A stretch of DNA of 64,000 bases from Nitrosomonas sp. (GTDB taxonomy: Bacteria; Pseudomonadota; Gammaproteobacteria; Burkholderiales; Nitrosomonadaceae), in contig JADJLM010000001.1 of the NCBI GenBank assembly GCA_016710135.1, positions 806,001-870,000 of the forward strand. The letters run 5' to 3'. How positions within the stretch are numbered: the first letter of the stretch is position 1; each line of letters starts with the position of its first letter. Position numbers and translations under genes: made by a program. Under the pieces are notes generated by a model. That model saw only the letters and a list, made by a program, of their open reading frames with translations, was not told where the DNA came from and ran no database searches. Below, in pieces: positions 8,188 through 17,448 of this stretch.

Positions 8188-9142
8188 TGGTGATGAAACT
8201 TTATCAATATGCATTTAAAGCAATGGGTACGCCTTGCGAGATTCAGCTTTATGGGGCCATAGAAAGTGAGGTATCCCAGGTTGCCGAAGCAGCCATTGCG
8301 GATGTTCGTCGATTGGAGGCCGCGTATTCACGTTATCGTGACGATAGCTTCTTATCAGAGATTAATCGTATTGCAGCTCATGGTGGATCTATCCAGGTAG
8401 ATTCGGAAACTGCAGGATTATTGGATTACGCTGAAGCTTGCTACCATGCGAGTAATGGGCTATTCGATGTTACCTCAGGGATATTAAGGCAAGCCTGGAA
8501 TTTTAAATCGAATCAATTGCCGAATGAGCAAACGATACAGTCTTTATTGAATCGAGTAGGCTGGGATAAAGTACATTGGGCAGCGCCCTATCTTGAATTT
8601 CCAATTGCTGGGATGGAAATCGATTTGGGTGGGGTTGTGAAAGAATATGCAACGGATCGGGCAGCATCGATTTGTTGGGAGCGGGGATTGCAACATGGCA
8701 TGGTTAATTTAGGCGGTGATATTAAAATCATTGGCCCTCATATCGACGAGAGTCCCTGGAAAATCGGTATAAGCCATCCACGGCAACCCGCGACTTTGCT
8801 GCATACATTAGCGTTACATTCGGGTGCCTTGGCCAGTAGCGGAGATTATGAGCGATGTATTACGATTAATGGTATCCGTTATGGGCACGTATTGAATCCT
8901 AAAACGGGTTGGCCAGTCAAAAAATGGCTGCAGTAAGTGTCGTCGGTGATTTCTGCGTGGTTGCCGGAAGCGCCTCAACAATTGGTATGTTAAAAGATGA
9001 AGAAGCGAAGGATTGGCTTGCTATCCTTGGCTTGCCCCATTTATGGGTTAATGTTTCGGGTGAAGTGGGTGGGTCGTTGCTGGATACAGAGCAAATGACT
9101 AAAATTTATAACCACGGTGAAGTGCAACGATACCCGTACTGA
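8187..9142 (+). CDS. apbE: ApbE, FAD:protein FMN transferase (one apparent frameshift)
   Basis: ApbE covalently attaches FMN to Thr/Ser of extracytoplasmic proteins. Visible family features are KAMGTPCEIQLYG at the start, FDVTSGILRQAWNF, the MEIDLGGVVKEYA motif, HGMVNLGGDIK, and the GHVLNPKTGWP segment. The frame breaks at an A-run (8919-8924); one extra A joins KTGWPVKK to MAAVSVVGDF and gives 318 residues, the usual length. I read this as a likely base-call error. The ATG at 8187 overlaps the barrel stop codon (TGATG), so translation is probably coupled. No classical lipobox or signal peptide is evident. The 3' end overlaps the convergent ubiE by 44 bp. The flavinylation target is not obvious among the neighbours. 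Confidence 0.88.
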
Positions 9143-9833
9143 GATTAAAATATTCAACGCGTTCAAAGCCAACGTCTTGCATGAGTTGTTTTAATTCTTC
9201 TTGAGAAGGGTGCATGCGAATCGATTCTGCGAGATATCGGTAGCTCTCTTCGTCTTGCGCAACAAATTTTCCTATGAAAGGCAGCGCTTTAAACGAGTAA
9301 ATATCATAAAGCGGTTGTAGTGGTTTCCAAATTTTGGAAAATTCTAATACGATAACTGAACCGCCTGGGCAGAGTACGCGTAACATTTCCTTGAGTGCAA
9401 TATCCTTGTGAGTCATGTTTCTGAGGCCAAAGGCAACACAGACATGATCAAAGTAATTGTCAGGGAACGGTAACTTTTCCGCATCACATTGAGTGGCAGG
9501 GATTGCTTTACCCTCATTTAATAAACGGTCGCGTCCAATGGTCAGCATGGAATTATTAATATCAGTTAACCATACTTGACCGGATTCACCAACTTGCTCA
9601 AGAAATAAGGCTGACAAATCAGCCGTGCCACCAGCGATATCGAGTACACGATCTCCTTTTTTGGCGCCACTGGCATCAATTGCAAAACGTTTCCATATGC
9701 GATGTAAGCCCATTGACATGAGGTCGTTCATTAGGTTGTAACGAGCTGCCACGGAGTCAAATACGTCAGCAACTTTATGGGCTTTTTCTGATTCTGAAAC
9801 CGTTCTGAAACCGAAGTGAGTTGTTTTGGTCAT
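9099..9833 (-). CDS. ubiE: UbiE, demethylmenaquinone / 2-methoxy-6-polyprenyl-1,4-benzoquinol methylase
   Basis: SAM-dependent C-methyltransferase of ubiquinone and menaquinone synthesis. The 244-residue protein has the UbiE signature YNLMNDLMSMGLHR-WK at residues 32-48, SAM motif I VLDIAGGTAD at about 63-72, and a family-typical C-terminus HRGYKF. Length matches the family. A DUF971 gene follows upstream on the same strand, 42 bp away, a pairing common in Betaproteobacteria. The 3' end overlaps apbE convergently. Confidence 0.96.
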   Translation of the reverse strand: MTKTTHFGFRTVSESEKAHKVADVFDSVAARYNLMNDLMSMGLHRIWKRFAIDASGAKKGDRVLDIAGGTADLSALFLEQVGESGQVWLTDINNSMLTIGRDRLLNEGKAIPATQCDAEKLPFPDNYFDHVCVAFGLRNMTHKDIALKEMLRVLCPGGSVIVLEFSKIWKPLQPLYDIYSFKALPFIGKFVAQDEESYRYLAESIRMHPSQEELKQLMQDVGFERVEYFNLSTGIVALHRGYKF

Positions 9834-9875
9834 ATCTACTTACATATTAATAAGGGCCAAAGAAAAGCATGCGCG

Positions 9876-10247
9876 CTAATCATGCTTGATATCAGCAGCT
9901 TCAAGTCGTTGAAGATAATGATGCCACATTTTTTCTTGATTGATTCCATAATTATAAAGTAAATCCCAGGAATAAATGCCCGTATTATGCCCATCGGAAA
10001 AATGCGGCTGAATGGCATATTGTCCAATGGGTTCGATTTTCACAATGGTGACATCTTGCTTATGAGTTTGTAGTGTTTCCTGCCCTGGTCCATGACCTTG
10101 AACCTCAGCAGAGGGCGAATAAACGCGCAAGAACTCACTGGAAAACTGAAATCTTTGGTTGTTATTGAATGTGATTTCAAGCAATCTTGATTGTTTGTGA
10201 AATTTTATTTCTGTTGGAATCGGTGTATTTTTATTCAAGCCCGCCAT
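9876..10247 (-). CDS. DUF971 family protein
   Basis: A small cytoplasmic protein with the gamma-butyrobetaine-hydroxylase-like N-terminal (DUF971) domain. It has NTPIPTEIKFHKQSR, then LEITFNNNQRFQFSSEFLRVYSPSAE, and the C-terminal FSDGHNTGIYSWDLLYNYG motif typical of the family. I prefer the ATG at 10247 (MAGLNKNTP, 123 residues), which matches the usual length. A GTG at 10292 would add 15 residues and run into the phoB promoter. It lies upstream of ubiE in the same direction and is divergent from phoB. Molecular function is unproven; related stand-alone domains have been linked to Fe-S protein maturation. Confidence 0.85.
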   Translation of the reverse strand: MAGLNKNTPIPTEIKFHKQSRLLEITFNNNQRFQFSSEFLRVYSPSAEVQGHGPGQETLQTHKQDVTIVKIEPIGQYAIQPHFSDGHNTGIYSWDLLYNYGINQEKMWHHYLQRLEAADIKHD

Positions 10248-10361
10248 AAAAATTTGATAATCCGTGTTAGATGACAAATTTGTATTTGTCACAATGTTGT
10301 AATGTTAGCTTTATACTATTGAGAGACTTACTAAAAACTCATTTTTAAGTGGAGTCAATCA

Positions 10362-11087
10362 ATGGCTGCAACAATTTTAATTGTAGAAGATGAACCCGCG
10401 ATACAGGAGTTGATTTCCTATAATCTGCGCAACAACGGCTTTATTGTAGCGTGTGCAGGAAGTGCTGAGCAAGCAAAGATCATGGTGAACGATGTGTTAC
10501 CTGATTTAATTTTATTGGATTGGATGCTTCCTGGAACAAATGGTATTGATTTTGCGCGTTACTTGCGGCAAGGCGCTCGCACCAAAGTCATTCCAATTAT
10601 CATGCTAACAGCTCGGGTTGATGAAAGTGATAAAGTATCGGGTCTAGAAGTCGGTGCAGATGATTATGTAATCAAACCGTTTTCACCACGTGAATTAGTA
10701 GCAAGAATTAAAGCAGTGCTACGTAGACGGCTGCCAGAAGCTTCAGATGAAATTGTGGAAACAGGTGGGTTAAAATTAGATCCGGCTACCCATCGGGTGA
10801 CGGTAACTGATAGAGCTGATAAATCTAAATTAATCGAGGTGAATCTTGGACCAACGGAGTTTCGATTGTTGCATTACCTCATGACGCATACGGAACGGGT
10901 GCATACCCGAGGGCAGTTATTAGATCGTGTCTGGGGTGATCATGTCTTCGTAGAAGATCGAACCGTTGATGTTCATATTCGTCGTTTACGTCGTGCTTTG
11001 GAAGATGTTGGTAAAGATGATTTGATCCAAACTGTGCGGGGTGCCGGTTATCGATTTTCTTACCAATGTGAGGTTGATATCCCTTAG
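10362..11087 (+). CDS. phoB: Phosphate regulon response regulator PhoB
   Basis: OmpR/PhoB-class response regulator of 241 residues. The receiver domain has acidic pocket E9-D10, phospho-acceptor D53 (LILLDWMLPG) and KPFSPRELVARIKAVLRR, followed by a winged-helix domain with FRLLHYLMTH, DRVWG and VDVHIRRLRRAL, ending RGAGYRFS. Its phosphorylation by PhoR under phosphate limitation is established for the family. It precedes phoR by 273 bp. No pho box was convincingly seen upstream, although a weak TTGTCA / TATACT promoter-like pair lies near 10286-10317. Confidence 0.95.
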   Translation: MAATILIVEDEPAIQELISYNLRNNGFIVACAGSAEQAKIMVNDVLPDLILLDWMLPGTNGIDFARYLRQGARTKVIPIIMLTARVDESDKVSGLEVGADDYVIKPFSPRELVARIKAVLRRRLPEASDEIVETGGLKLDPATHRVTVTDRADKSKLIEVNLGPTEFRLLHYLMTHTERVHTRGQLLDRVWGDHVFVEDRTVDVHIRRLRRALEDVGKDDLIQTVRGAGYRFSYQCEVDIP

Positions 11088-11360
11088 TAGATGCGTTTCG
11101 TTTTATAACGTGCTGTTATCGATTGAACGAAACTAGTGTACGATTTGCTCAGACTTAAGCTACTATATAATGCCCCAGTTCATTTAAGTCATCTTGATAA
11201 TTTTTAGAGTTAAATACTCATTGTTTAGAAGTCATTGCTTGTCAGCAATATGTGCGATGACCTATCTGCATTTCAGATCGATTTCTTAGATATCCTACTC
11301 TAGAATAAATGGGAATTCGAGATTCTGTAGCCAAAACCTACCTTTCTTGGGAATTAACAC

Positions 11361-12728
11361 GTGCTTGAAATGGGGCATCGATTTCTCGGAATCTTATTGC
11401 TAATTATTGTTTCCGTATTACTAGGACTTTTCTTTGATGAGACCGCAGCGCTGATTTTCTTAAGTTCAATGCTACTGATCATGGTGGCTTACCATATCGT
11501 TTCATTGGCTACGTTGGACCGTTGGTTGCAACGTTATGATCCCGCTTCATCGGCAATGGCTCCTGTACCGAATAATTTTGGTGCGTGGGGTGATGTTTTT
11601 GTACGATTGACGCGCTATATGCGGCGTTATTATCGTAATCGGCAAAGCTTGAGTCGAGCACTAGAACGCCTACAAAGAGCCACTTCCGCTATGCCCGATG
11701 GCATTGTGATTTTGGATAAGATCGACCGAATTGAATGGTGTAATCCTGTTGCGGAACAACATCTAGGATTAGATCTAAAAATGGATATAGGACAGCACAT
11801 TACGCATTTAGTGCGGCAGGTGCAGTTCGTGGAATATCTGTCTTCGGGAGATTTTAGTAAACCGGTTATAATTAAGCAATCGCGCTATCAAGCGATCATG
11901 CTATCGTTACAGCTCGTGCCTTACGGGGATGAGGAAAAATTGTTGATCAGTCGAGACATTACGCGATTTGAAAAGATGGAGATCATGCGCCGGGATTTTA
12001 TTGCTAATGTTTCACACGAACTCAGAACACCTTTGACGGTAGTTAATGGTTTTCTTGAAATGCTTCAAGATAATGGGGTGAAAGATAGCGATATGGAGAA
12101 ACATGCGCTTGGACTGATGAGCCAACAAAGTAGGCGAATGCAACGACTGGTAGAAGATCTGTTGACACTCTCTCGATTAGAAAATGGACAAAATATTTTG
12201 CGTGAAGAAGAAGTAGATATGAAAGAGCTACTTCTAAATCTACTTCATGAAGCTCAATCTTTAAGTGCAAAACGCCACACAATTACCTTGCAGTTAAAAG
12301 AAGACAATATGAATGTACTGGGCAGTGGGGATGAATTACGAAGCGCCTTAGGAAATCTAGTCAGTAATGCAGTTCGCTATACCCCTAATGGGGGTGATAT
12401 CGTTTTGTCTTGGGGAGAAGAGAAGGGTTTGTTTTATGTTCGGGATAGTGGTATCGGTATTGAACCTCAGCATATACCTCGTTTGACTGAGCGATTTTAT
12501 CGGATTGATCGGAGTCGTTCACGTGAAACGGGTGGAACTGGTCTTGGTTTAGCGATCGTCAAGCATATTTTGAATCGACATCAAGCGCGTATGGATATCA
12601 TCAGTGAATTGGGAAAAGGGAGCACTTTTAAGGTGTGGTTTCCGCTAAAACGATTACAATCAACAATCCAAAACAAGGTTCCTGACGTACAGTTGGAACA
12701 AGGCCAATCCATGCCACCGCAGCAATAA
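11361..12728 (+). CDS. phoR: Phosphate regulon sensor histidine kinase PhoR
   Basis: Membrane sensor kinase of 455 residues, partner of PhoB. Two N-terminal hydrophobic segments (about residues 5-25 and 28-48) precede a PAS region (SAMPDGIVILD to DITRFEKME) with no large periplasmic loop, typical of PhoR. The H-box ANVSHELRTPLT gives phospho-acceptor H219. N, G1 and G2 boxes of the HATPase domain are present (ALGNLVSNAVRYTPN, VRDSGIGIEP, GGTGLGLAIVKHIL). The start is GTG at 11361. The 273-bp gap to phoB holds no gene; I see only AT-rich sequence there. The stop codon lies inside a strong hairpin. Confidence 0.94.
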   Translation: MLEMGHRFLGILLLIIVSVLLGLFFDETAALIFLSSMLLIMVAYHIVSLATLDRWLQRYDPASSAMAPVPNNFGAWGDVFVRLTRYMRRYYRNRQSLSRALERLQRATSAMPDGIVILDKIDRIEWCNPVAEQHLGLDLKMDIGQHITHLVRQVQFVEYLSSGDFSKPVIIKQSRYQAIMLSLQLVPYGDEEKLLISRDITRFEKMEIMRRDFIANVSHELRTPLTVVNGFLEMLQDNGVKDSDMEKHALGLMSQQSRRMQRLVEDLLTLSRLENGQNILREEEVDMKELLLNLLHEAQSLSAKRHTITLQLKEDNMNVLGSGDELRSALGNLVSNAVRYTPNGGDIVLSWGEEKGLFYVRDSGIGIEPQHIPRLTERFYRIDRSRSRETGGTGLGLAIVKHILNRHQARMDIISELGKGSTFKVWFPLKRLQSTIQNKVPDVQLEQGQSMPPQQ

Positions 12729-12763
12729 TATTGATTGTGGTGTAGAAATTGTTGCGGTGGCAT
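12711..12763. other. Long hairpin over the phoR stop codon
   Basis: The 16-nt arm at 12711-12726 (ATGCCACCGCAGCAAT) pairs with 12748-12763 with one G-T wobble, around a 21-nt loop that includes the phoR TAA. No T-run follows on either strand, so it may be a 3'-end stabiliser or weak bidirectional terminator between phoR and the convergent tRNA-Val. Confidence 0.5.
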
Positions 12764-12783
12764 GGAATTAATTGATTATAGCG

Positions 12784-12860
12784 TGGTAGGCGCGATTGGA
12801 CTCGAACCAACGACCCCCACCATGTCAAGGTGATGCTCTAACCAGCTGAGCTACGCGCCT
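12784..12860 (-). tRNA. tRNA-Val (GAC), with encoded CCA
   Basis: On the minus strand a 77-nt cloverleaf begins AGGCGCG and ends CGCGCCT plus ACCA. D-arm TAGCTCAGCTGGTTAGAGC, anticodon stem CACC/GGTG with loop TTGACAT (anticodon GAC), and T-arm with GGTTCGAGTCC are all visible. The CCA end is encoded. Confidence 0.95.
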
Positions 12861-12920
12861 ATGCGTCCTCACATTCTAACTGAAAAGAAAATCTGCTTCA
12901 AATTTATTGTTTAAGAATCA

Positions 12921-13905
12921 ATGAAACCTACAAAATATAAACCACCACGATGGCTGTGGGGTGGCAATGCACAAACCATCTACCCTTACCTCATACGTCA
13001 GTCAGCATCGATTCCATATCGACGGGAACGATGGGAGCTTGATGATGGTGATTTTGTTGATGTAGATTGGGTGGATGGTGAGGTGGATAAGCCACTCGTC
13101 GTATTGTTCCATGGACTAGAAGGCGGTTCACGCAGCCATTATGCATTGAGTATGATGCAATATTTAAAGCGTCGCCAGTGGAATGGTGTCGTTATTCATT
13201 TTCGAGGATGCTCAGGTTATTTAAATCGGTTGCCACGTGCTTATCATGCGGGAGATTCTGCAGAAATTGACTGATGCTAAAGCGTATTGCTTCAATACAG
13301 TCGCAGTCACAAAAAACAAATCGTACTGTCTATGCAATTGGAGTTTCATTGGGTGGTAATGCATTATTAAAATGGTTAGGAGAGCAAGGGAAAGTGGCAA
13401 ATCAGCACATTGTGGCTGTAGCTGCCATATCGGTTCCATTGGATTTAGTTGCTGCTGGTAACGTGTTGGATAAGGGATTTAATCAGCTCTATACGCGGCA
13501 CTTTTTAAGTTCGTTAAAACAAAAGATATGGGAGAAGCAAAAAAATTTCCAGGCTTATTTGATATTGAAGCAGTCATTAAGTGTTCAACATTATATGAAT
13601 TTGATAATTTAGTGACAGCGCCCTTACATGGATTTCAGATACCGATGAGTATTGGGAAAAATCGAGTAGCAAACCTTGGTTAAGCTCTATTGAGGTACCC
13701 ACGCTTGTATTGAATGCAAAAATGATCCTTTTTACCAGCACATGCATTACCCGAGTATTCAGCGGTTTCTTCGGCGGTAACGCTGGAGTATCCTGAACAA
13801 GGAGGGCATGTTGGTTTCTTACATGGTTCATTTCCCGGTAAATTGATGTGGCTGCCCGAACGTATACTTCGTTTCTTTGAAGGGGTAAATTTTAATAATC
13901 AGTGA
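12921..13905 (+). CDS. YheT-like alpha/beta hydrolase (five apparent single-base losses)
   Basis: Hydrolase of the YheT/UPF0017 group (about 320 residues, cytoplasmic; physiological substrate unknown). Visible features: PPRWLWGGNAQTIYP at the N-terminus, VLFHGLEGGSRSHY, HFRGCSG, the nucleophile elbow IGVSLGGN, and a C-terminal His region GGHVGFL. The frame is lost at about 13270, 13533, 13635, 13720 and 13730, each in a short run of identical bases. Adding one base at each gives 329 codons with good family sequence throughout (for example VLNAKNDPFLP). The number of breaks is high, so either base-calling was poor here or the gene is dying. I keep it as one gene. Confidence 0.7.
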
Positions 13906-14158
13906 CTTATAAGTTTATTTTACCAAAGTTTATGACTTAGTATTATCATGGGATCTAACAGCTATGGAAGTTATAGCTGTGAATATCGATATTGATAGTC
14001 AATCTACCGAAGGGGAGGTGATATGCTAAGGTTCGATCGAATTACTTTGATATTACTGATTTTCTTTTTCTCAGAAGCGTATGCGGTAGGATGGGAGAAG
14101 ATAGAAGTATCCAACACTGAGTTAACGATACTGGATGATAACGGGCAGTATAAAGATA

Positions 14159-15031
14159 TAGCAAAGCTCAAATAAAGTGATTATAATCTGTAGATGACTT
14201 ATCCATCATCATTTCGCTGCAAAGTTTTGTCTGTACGTAAGAAAGAAGGGCTTACAATAGCACAGACGGCAGCACGTTTTGTGTGGAATTGCCAGCGTGA
14301 CACGCTGGGTAAAAATCCCAATCCCAAGCAGACCCGTAACAAACCGGCGACGAAGATCGACATGATCGCGTTGGCCCGAGATGTGCGGGAGTTTCCAGAC
14401 GCCTATCAAGCCGAACGGGCTCGTCGATTAGGCGTAAGCGAAAAAGGTATTGGCCATGCGCTGCGGCGTATGAACATCAGCTATAAAAAACACTGCGGCA
14501 TCCCAAAGCGGACGAAGACAAACGGCACATCTTCCAGGAGACGATTAAGACGTACAAAGCTCAAAATCGCGTCATCGTTTATATTGACGAGAGTGGTTTG
14601 CTCACGATATGCCACGAACACATGGGTATGCGCCCATTGGCAAGCGGTGTCACGGTGTGTGTAATTGGCATGCCAGAGGCCGCGTCAATGTGATCGGCGC
14701 GTTGATCGGCAAATGTCTTCTGACGGTGGGGTTGTTCATCAGCAATATTGATGCAGATACTTTTTTTTTTTGGGCTGGACGGTACACGATCTGTTGCCAA
14801 AACTTCCACCAGCATCAGTTGTGGTCATGGATAACGCGACCTTTCACAAAAGGCAGGATATTCAAAATGCAATCACACAAGCTGGACATACGCTTGAATA
14901 TCTGCCAGCGTATTCACCAGACCTTAACCCCATTGAGCACAAATGGGCACAAGCCAAAGCAATCAGAAAACAACAAAACAAAACCGTTGAGCAGCTCTTT
15001 AAAATCGAATCATTTTATGTGACGTAGGCTA
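14159..15031 (+). mobile_element. IS630-family insertion sequence with TA target duplication
   Basis: An 873-bp element with imperfect terminal inverted repeats. The left end TAGCAAAGCTCAAATAAAG and the right end, read inward, TAGCCTACGTCACATAAAA match at most positions. TA dinucleotides flank both ends (14157-14158 and 15032-15033), the IS630 hallmark. Excision restores the reading frame of the host gene precisely (GQYKD joined to IKPGCAF). Confidence 0.85.
14194..15027 (+). pseudogene. IS630-family transposase, frameshifted
   Basis: The N-terminal helix-turn-helix half (MTYPSSFRCKVLSVRKKEG, then a winged-helix-like ARRLGVSEKGIGHALRR) and the C-terminal DDE half are both recognisable. Catalytic residues appear in VYIDESGF, VVMDNATFHK and LNPIEHKW. 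They lie in different frames: breaks occur near 14280-14325, 14510 and 14590, and at the run of eleven or more T at about 14760. As written it cannot encode one polypeptide. Several breaks look like homopolymer slips, so the element may be intact in the real genome. Confidence 0.75.
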
Positions 15032-15893
15032 TATCAAGCCAGGTTGTGCATTTAGTTATTTACCTGATGAAGCAGGATTACCTAATAAGCCATTTCATTT
15101 TTATTACCGGAAAGGGACTAAACCACAAACACTGATTTTCCTTAATGGGGGAGGCGCCTGCTGGAATGATGCAACCTGTACAACATCCCTAACGGTTCCA
15201 GTTTCAAGCACAACACGGCCTGCCTATAATCCTTCCATGGATTTTGAGAATGATCCAGAAAGTGTAGGGGGAATGCTTGATTTTGCTCGTGCAGATAACC
15301 CGCTGAAAGATTGGAATATGGTCTTTATTCCCTATTGTACGGGTGACGCACATATTGGTTCGAACGATAAAGTTTATGCTGATCCGTTGGGAATCATTAA
15401 CGCTGGTAATCCTATCATGGTACAGCACCGGGGTTTCAATAATTTTATGGCGGTGCGCGAGTGGTTAAAGCATAGACCGGATCGATTCAATACTGAAAAA
15501 GTGCTAGTGGCTGGATCGAGTGCCGGTGCATATGGAGCGCTAATGAATTTTTCTCGATTGCATAGCATTTATCCAAATAAAACAAAAATTTCACTACTCT
15601 CTGATGCGGGCGCGGGTGTATTTACCAATAATTTTTTGAATACGGTTTTTGAGCCGAATGGTCCATGGGGAACAGAGAATACTTTAGCGACTTGGATACC
15701 AGGAATTAATCAGATTAGTAGTTATAACGATCTAAATTTTTTTACTAATTTGGCAACGGGTATTGAACGTTATTTTTACAGAAGTAAATTTGCGTATGTC
15801 ACGACTGCTTGGGATGGTGTTCAAGTGTTATTTCTCAATATTATGAAAAAACCGATCAGGGAATCAATGATCCAAACGAATGGTTCAATTTAA

Positions 15894-17082
15894 GGAAACT
15901 CTGAATAAGTCTCAAGAACTTGTAGAATATTCGGTAGATTGTAACCATTGCAAGGGGGCGCATTGATGAAACAATTAGGCTTATCGATTCCATTATTTAT
16001 CAAGAAACCAAAAGTAACTCGCCGGCAAAAGTTTCTCGAAGAAATGGAGCAAGTGATTTCTTGGGCAGAGTGGACAAATCGGATCGCGCCGCACTATCCG
16101 GTAGCAGGATTAGGACGCAAGCCATTTGAGCTGGAAGCGATGCTGCGAATTCATATGATGCAACAATGGTTTGGTTATTCAGATCCGGGCATGGAAGAAG
16201 CGTTACATGATGTGCCGATGCTGCGTGAATTTGCAGGCCTGGATGCAGGAGAAGATGCCATGCCTGATGAAACGACGATCCTCAAATTTCGTCACCTGCT
16301 GGAGAAGCATCACTTGGCACAAAGCCTGTTTGCAGAAACAACTGCTCAGTTGGCCCAGCAGGGATTATTGCCGCGTCAAGGTACGATAGTTGACGCCACG
16401 CTGATAGCGGCCCCGCCATCGACCAAGAACCGGCAACGCAAACGTGATGGCGAGATGAGTTCGACTAAGAAAGGCAGCAACTATTACTTTGGATTAAAAG
16501 CACACATAGGCGTAGATGCTGATTCTGGCCTGGTGCATAGCCTGGAAATTACCACGGCCAAAGTGGCCGATGGCAACATGATTGATGCACTGGTACATGG
16601 CGAAGAGGCGATTGTATTGGGAGATCGAGCTTATACTCGTAATGATCGCAATCTGGAAGCACAACGACAGCCGGAAGAGCCAGTCTGGGGTATGCCATTC
16701 AAACGCAAGCGCGGTGAGGAATTGCCGGCAGAACATGCCGTACTCAATCGCATGCTGGCTTCACTCGCGCAAAGGTTGAACATCCGTTTCGTATTGTCAA
16801 AAGACAATTTGGTTATACCAAAACCCGTTACCGAGGATTGTTCAAGAATGCACAACAGCTTTATCTGTTGTTTGCCTTAGCTAATCTCTACCTTGTCCGC
16901 AAGGTGTGGATGCCAACTACGGGATAATTCCGTCCAATATCCCTGAAAATCTGCATCAGGGAACAGAATAGTATGCAATCTGCTAAAATTACAGCTATTA
17001 ATTGCACAATAATGTCAATATTAACTACTTTGACGATAGCTTTGTCACTAAAACTGAAATAAATGACTTAATCAGAGCTTCC
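15894..17082 (+). mobile_element. IS5-family insertion sequence, copy A
   Basis: A 1189-bp element beginning GGAAACTCTGAATAAG and ending CTTAATCAGAGCTTCC (inverted), flanked by TTAA on both sides (15890-15893 and 17083-17086). It is nearly identical to the inverted copy at 22364-23553. TTAA fits the YTAR target preference of the IS5 subgroup. It splits the pectinacetylesterase-family gene. Confidence 0.92.
15966..16880 (+). pseudogene. IS5-family transposase, copy A (C-terminal frameshift)
   Basis: Starts at ATG 15966 after a GGGGG ribosome site. It carries the family N-terminal motif RHLLEKHHLAQ and catalytic Asp positions in TIVDATLIAA and LGDRAYT. At 16766 one C is missing compared with copy B, just before the RAKVEHPF segment carrying the catalytic Glu. 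This copy therefore ends in an unrelated tail (CLP) and would be inactive if the base is truly absent. Confidence 0.85.
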
Positions 17083-17385
17083 TTAACGCCTGAAGTCTTT
17101 GTCGAGTGGAATTCGAGAATGTTGGCTTCATTTAACGTGAATGTATTATTCAATAGCAACGCTAAGTATTACGTAAGCGCAGGAACCTATCACGCGGGTT
17201 TAGTTGATGTGTTCTCACCTGATATCTTTTATACTGAGAACAGTGCGAGTGGTATTTTCTTAAAAGATTGGGTTAATCGGCTAGTCATCAATGATAAAAG
17301 GTATCCTTTGATTAATTTGATGTGTAGTGGTACCTGTGGAGCACCTTTTTAAGGAAAGAAAGTAATCATTTTCTGGGAAGCATAC

Positions 17386-17420
17386 GTGTAGTCTCTGGGG
17401 CTTTTTACGCGAGACTACAC
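17386..17420. terminator. Possible terminator hairpin between convergent genes
   Basis: GTGTAGTCTC pairs perfectly with GAGACTACAC around a 15-nt loop, in the 96-bp space between the pectinacetylesterase-family gene and trhP, which converge. There is no clear T-tract, so it is a weak candidate. Confidence 0.4.
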
Positions 17421-17448
17421 AAAATTTAAAATGGCTGCAGTATTAACA

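Larger units (their letters stand above)
14023..17352 (+). pseudogene. Secreted pectinacetylesterase-family protein, interrupted by two insertion sequences
   Basis: Three exon-like pieces belong to one gene: 14023-14158 (signal peptide ending SEAYA, strong GGGGAGGTGAT ribosome site), 15034-15893, and 17087-17352. An IS630 element with a TA target duplication lies between the first two and an IS5 element with a TTAA duplication between the last two. Removing both elements with one target copy each, and adding one T at 15831, gives exactly 421 codons. The product is a serine hydrolase-like protein of the pectin acetylesterase/Notum type: FLNGGGACWN, the nucleophile motif AGSSAGAYG, and C-terminal CSGTCGAPF. 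The natural substrate is unknown. The interrupted gene cannot make a full product. Confidence 0.85.

Noticed and set aside
14760..14772. Long T-run as a transcription terminator
   Set aside because: It lies inside the IS630 transposase between two coding frames without a preceding hairpin; a slip in a homopolymer is likelier.
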